This document shows positions 5,047 through 7,273 of a stretch of 7,273 bases of DNA, one piece after another (the stretch's first letter is position 1; every line of letters begins with the position of its first letter). Below the pieces are notes generated by a model, which was not told the DNA's origin, ran no database searches, and was given only the letters and a program-made list of their open reading frames with translations. Both the position numbers and the translations under genes were made by a program. Origin of the DNA: VRUE01 sp036376915 (GTDB taxonomy: Bacteria; Actinomycetota; Thermoleophilia; Solirubrobacterales; 70-9); assembly GCA_036376915.1 (NCBI GenBank), contig DASUZK010000063.1:1-7273 (forward strand), written 5' to 3'.

Positions 5047-6225
5047 TCAGGGGGAAAAAGGGCCGTCGAGGTCATAGAGGCGCAGGGTGACCTCCATCTC
5101 GGTCGCGCAGCTCGCCAACGGGCGACCGACGCGGGCGGCGACGTCGTTGAGCCTGTTCGTGACGGTCTGTCGGGTGACGCCGAGGGCTGCCGCGGTCGAG
5201 GAAACCTGTTGGTCGGCCGCGAAGTAAGCGCGCAGCGTCTCCCGTAAGACCTCGCCCCTATCGCGATCGCCCTCGAGCACAGAGAGGTACAGCTGGCGTA
5301 GCGAGGTCACCGCCAGATCGTCCTGGAGGACAGCGGCGAGCAGGGAGACGTCGACGTAGCGGAGGATCGGTCGGTCGCGATCACGGCGGGTGATCGGGTA
5401 CGCCGCCTGGGCTTGACGATGGGTGAGGCGCCACCCCGCCAGTCCCTCGCCGGGCTCTCCGATCGCGACGCACGAGCCGGTCGGCAGGCGCGAGGCGACG
5501 AGGCTGAACACCTCCCTGGAGTCACGGCGGCGCCTCGCTCCGATCCAGGCCCAGAGAAGCCTTTCGGGTCGTTTCAGGATCAGCAGGCGGGCGTCGAGCT
5601 CCCTGGCGACGTCCTCGACCGCCTCCTCGAGATCCTCGCCGGAGGCGATCAGGCCTAAGTGCCATCCCCCGAAGGGGTAGGAGAGCTCGGTCGCGTCGAC
5701 GAACTCGCCGGCGAGCAGTCGCTGGACCCTCTCTGCCCGGCGCTCCTCTCTGCCCGAGACCGGCGTCGCCTCGCGGTTGTACTCCTCCGTCACGGCCGAG
5801 AGGAGATTGTCGAGGGTCGTGGCCTGGATTCGCAGCAAGCTCTTGAGCGCGGTGCTGTCAAACGATATGCCTGCGTTCTCGGCCTCCTCGATCAAGAAGT
5901 CCTCGAGGAGGGTGTGGCTTGCCAGGTATCGACGCAATACCGTGTCGAGGCCGATGTCGTTTCGTGCCGCCATCCGCGCCTGGGCCAAGAGTGGGACCGG
6001 CACCGCCAGATCGGGTGCGTCACCCCCGCGTTCGAGCTTGGCCAGAGCGAAGTCGAGCCCCGCCGCGACCGCGGACCTCAGGCCCTCGACGTAGGAGGGA
6101 TCGTCGACCAGCGTGGGGTCGGCGATCGACCGTACTCGGTTGAGCATCGCCTCTTCTACCTCGCCATGGCGAGAGCGGAGGCGCGCAGACAACTCCTTGC
6201 TTGGGTTGCCTGCGGATTTTCTCAT
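5047..6225 (-). CDS. PucR/CdaR-type helix-turn-helix transcriptional regulator
   Basis: This 392-residue regulator has the PucR/CdaR architecture. The N-terminal region (about 11-150) is helical and resembles the RsbRD-like sensor part of such proteins (ARNDIGLDTVLRRYLASHTLLEDFLIEEA). The middle (about 183-290) is a GGDEF-like CdaR domain without cyclase motifs. The C-terminal PucR-type HTH is at about 325-370 (VLRETLRAYFAADQQVSSTA, then LGVTRQTVTNRLNDV). Family members are usually cytoplasmic activators whose ligand is often unknown; some control purine, sugar-acid or amine use. No classical PucR ligand domain is present. I chose the ATG at 6225 because family-like sequence starts soon after it (SARLRSRHGEVEEAMLNRV). 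The frame stays open to an ATG at 6330, adding 35 low-complexity residues. Neither start has a good Shine-Dalgarno sequence. The gene diverges from the holin-phosphodiesterase gene, so the shared spacer is a likely site of control. Confidence 0.92.
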   Translation of the reverse strand: MRKSAGNPSKELSARLRSRHGEVEEAMLNRVRSIADPTLVDDPSYVEGLRSAVAAGLDFALAKLERGGDAPDLAVPVPLLAQARMAARNDIGLDTVLRRYLASHTLLEDFLIEEAENAGISFDSTALKSLLRIQATTLDNLLSAVTEEYNREATPVSGREERRAERVQRLLAGEFVDATELSYPFGGWHLGLIASGEDLEEAVEDVARELDARLLILKRPERLLWAWIGARRRRDSREVFSLVASRLPTGSCVAIGEPGEGLAGWRLTHRQAQAAYPITRRDRDRPILRYVDVSLLAAVLQDDLAVTSLRQLYLSVLEGDRDRGEVLRETLRAYFAADQQVSSTAAALGVTRQTVTNRLNDVAARVGRPLASCATEMEVTLRLYDLDGPFSP

Positions 6226-6460
6226 CCCTAGAGCTCTCGGCCTTGGCTCACCGGAGGCTCCGCGAAGCGGGCGACGGGTGAAACCCTCACCTTTCCCCTG
6301 CGCCTCGCCCTGCTCTGTGAGGTGTCCCATGCCTCACGATCACGATGCAGGACCCCAGCCGGACAGTTGTCGAGCATGGAAGTCGTTACGCGCGCGAGAG
6401 TAGCGTAATGCTGTAATGCCCGATGCTCGGGCACGACGTTCGGGCCATCCACGCATAACC
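6226..6460. promoter_or_regulatory. Divergent intergenic region with several inverted and direct repeats
   Basis: This spacer must hold the promoters of both the regulator (leftward) and the membrane phosphodiesterase (rightward). Visible symmetry includes GTGAGG-N9-CCTCAC (6317-6322 with 6332-6337) followed by a tandem CACGAT (6335-6346). There is also TTACGC-N11-GCGTAA (6386-6391 with 6403-6408), a direct repeat GTAATGC (6405-6411 and 6413-6419), and a 6-bp hairpin GCCCGA-TGC-TCGGGC (6418-6432). TAGCGT (6401-6406) could be a rightward -10 box. Which of these are operators is not known. Confidence 0.45.
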
Positions 6461-7273
6461 ATGAACCTTCGTGCCATCTGGCGGGCTCTTCTCGTCCTTC
6501 TTCTCGACGCGCTCACCTTGCTGCTGCTCTCGGAGGCGATGCCGGGCTTCGTCCTGGACGGAGCGCCGGCCGCGCTTGGCGCGGCCGCGCTGATCGGGTT
6601 CCTCAACGCCCTGATCTGGCCGGTCATCGCCCGCTTTGCGTTGCCGCTGACCGTCCTCACGCTGGGTTTCGCGGCGCTCCTGCTGAACGGCCTGCTCGTC
6701 ACCTTCGCGATCGACGTCCTGCCCGGGGGGGAAATCGAGGGCGTCTTCGAGGGGGTGGTGGTGACGATCGCGATGGCGGCGGTAACCGCGATCGTCTACG
6801 CACTGCTCGCGATCGACGAGGATGAGTCCTGGTATCGCTACGTCGTGCGGCGGCAGGCGCGGCGCCGAAAGCGGGCGGTGCGGAGCGAGGTCCCGGGCGT
6901 CCTCTTCCTGGAGATCGACGGCCTCGCCCACGACGTCCTGCACCGCGCGCTCGGCGACGGCAGCGCCCCCAACCTCGCCGCCTGGCTGCGCAGCGGCTCC
7001 CACCGGCTGGAGAGGTGGGAGACGGACTGGTCCTCGCAGACCGGCGCCTGTCAGGCCGGGCTGCTGCACGGCAGCAACGAGGACATGCCGGCCTTTCGCT
7101 GGTGGGAGAAGGACCGCGACGCGGCGATCGTCACCAACCACCCGCGCGACGCGGAAGAGCTGGAGCGGCGGCACTCGAACGGCCGCGGCCTGCTGCACGC
7201 CGACGGCGCCAGCCGCGCCAACATCCTCTCCGGCGACGCGCCGCACTCGATGCTGACGATGAGCACGGCGCTG
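6461..7273 (+). CDS. Holin-4-like membrane domain fused to alkaline-phosphatase-superfamily phosphodiesterase (3' cut)
   Basis: The 271 codons to the right edge are open, so the C-terminus is missing. Residues about 8-118 form four hydrophobic helices with the pattern of the phage holin family 4 superfamily IV domain (FLNALIWPVIARFALPLTVL, then LGFAALLLNGLLV). A basic stretch follows (RRQARRRKRAVR, 130-141), which places the rest on the cytoplasmic side by the positive-inside rule. From residue about 145 comes an alkaline-phosphatase-superfamily fold. VLFLEIDGL holds the first metal ligand, Asp153. SSQTGACQAGLLHGSNEDMP holds the probable nucleophile, Thr194, in the setting used by type I phosphodiesterases/nucleotide pyrophosphatases. 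From memory this fusion recurs in actinomycetes; its substrate is not established. The holin label reflects fold similarity and does not imply a lysis role. ATG 6461 is preferred; an in-frame ATG at 6416 would add 15 residues. No clear Shine-Dalgarno sequence is seen. Confidence 0.85.
   Translation, partial: MNLRAIWRALLVLLLDALTLLLLSEAMPGFVLDGAPAALGAAALIGFLNALIWPVIARFALPLTVLTLGFAALLLNGLLVTFAIDVLPGGEIEGVFEGVVVTIAMAAVTAIVYALLAIDEDESWYRYVVRRQARRRKRAVRSEVPGVLFLEIDGLAHDVLHRALGDGSAPNLAAWLRSGSHRLERWETDWSSQTGACQAGLLHGSNEDMPAFRWWEKDRDAAIVTNHPRDAEELERRHSNGRGLLHADGASRANILSGDAPHSMLTMSTAL

Noticed and set aside
4347..5090. Plus-strand 247-codon open frame opposite the 515-aa secreted-protein gene
   Set aside because: Its translation has no recognisable motif, and the opposite strand has a signal peptide, a Shine-Dalgarno sequence, paired domains and a terminator.
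5659..6231. Plus-strand 190-codon open frame opposite the regulator
   Set aside because: It is antisense to the conserved sensor region of the PucR-type protein; no motif and no ribosome site were seen.
6226..6330. N-terminal extension of the regulator to ATG 6330
   Set aside because: The extra 35 residues are low-complexity and unlike the family, and the ATG sits inside an inverted repeat; kept only as an alternative.
6386..7246. Minus-strand 286-codon frame and plus-strand frame 6822-7256 in the right end
   Set aside because: Both are out of frame with the clearly conserved holin-4/phosphodiesterase protein and have only compositional Arg/Pro/Ala-rich content.
1..7273. Mobile element, CRISPR array, phage module or defence system
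   Set aside because: No transposase, integrase, regularly spaced repeats or nuclease/helicase motifs were seen; the 'holin' label refers to a membrane fold in a phosphodiesterase fusion and not to a phage lysis cassette.

Overview
The window looks like chromosomal DNA from a high-GC actinomycete, most likely of the class Thermoleophilia (Solirubrobacterales or a relative). I base this on three things read from the sequence. The housekeeping-type genes are very GC-rich (about 82% in a hand-counted 60-base sample of the amidase). There is an Ig-like repeat of the PVNTxxPTIS...GTW...YQWxRC type. There are also two secreted proteins of a style I recall mainly from that class. The taxonomic call is an inference.

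Layout from left to right. (1) The C-terminal part of an MMPL/RND-type membrane transporter on the + strand, cut by the window edge. (2) A perfect 21-bp inverted repeat, then a leaderless-type promoter and a complete amidase-signature hydrolase (+, 468 aa). (3) A convergent intrinsic terminator next to the amidase stop. (4) Two minus-strand genes for secreted proteins (287 aa and 515 aa). Each has a signal peptide, a good Shine-Dalgarno sequence and a terminator, and the two are separated by a 349-bp intergenic region with an AT-rich patch and a structured leader. These genes have a clearly lower GC content than their neighbours. (5) A minus-strand PucR/CdaR-type transcription regulator. (6) A 235-bp divergent regulatory region. 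(7) The N-terminal part of a + strand membrane protein that joins a four-helix 'phage holin family 4' domain to an alkaline-phosphatase-superfamily (type I phosphodiesterase) domain, cut by the right edge.

There is no sign of one pathway linking all the genes. The PucR-type regulator lies just upstream of, and on the same strand as, the 515-aa secreted protein, with no strong terminator between them. Co-transcription or regulation of that surface protein is therefore possible but unproven. I found no CRISPR array, transposase, integrase, rRNA or tRNA, and no convincing new defence or metabolic system. The most unusual content is the 515-aa exported protein. It appears to carry two copies of a four-cysteine domain, the first of which interrupts an Ig-like repeat. 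The structured, AT-rich leader of the 287-aa protein and the perfect inverted repeat in front of the amidase are the next most unusual.
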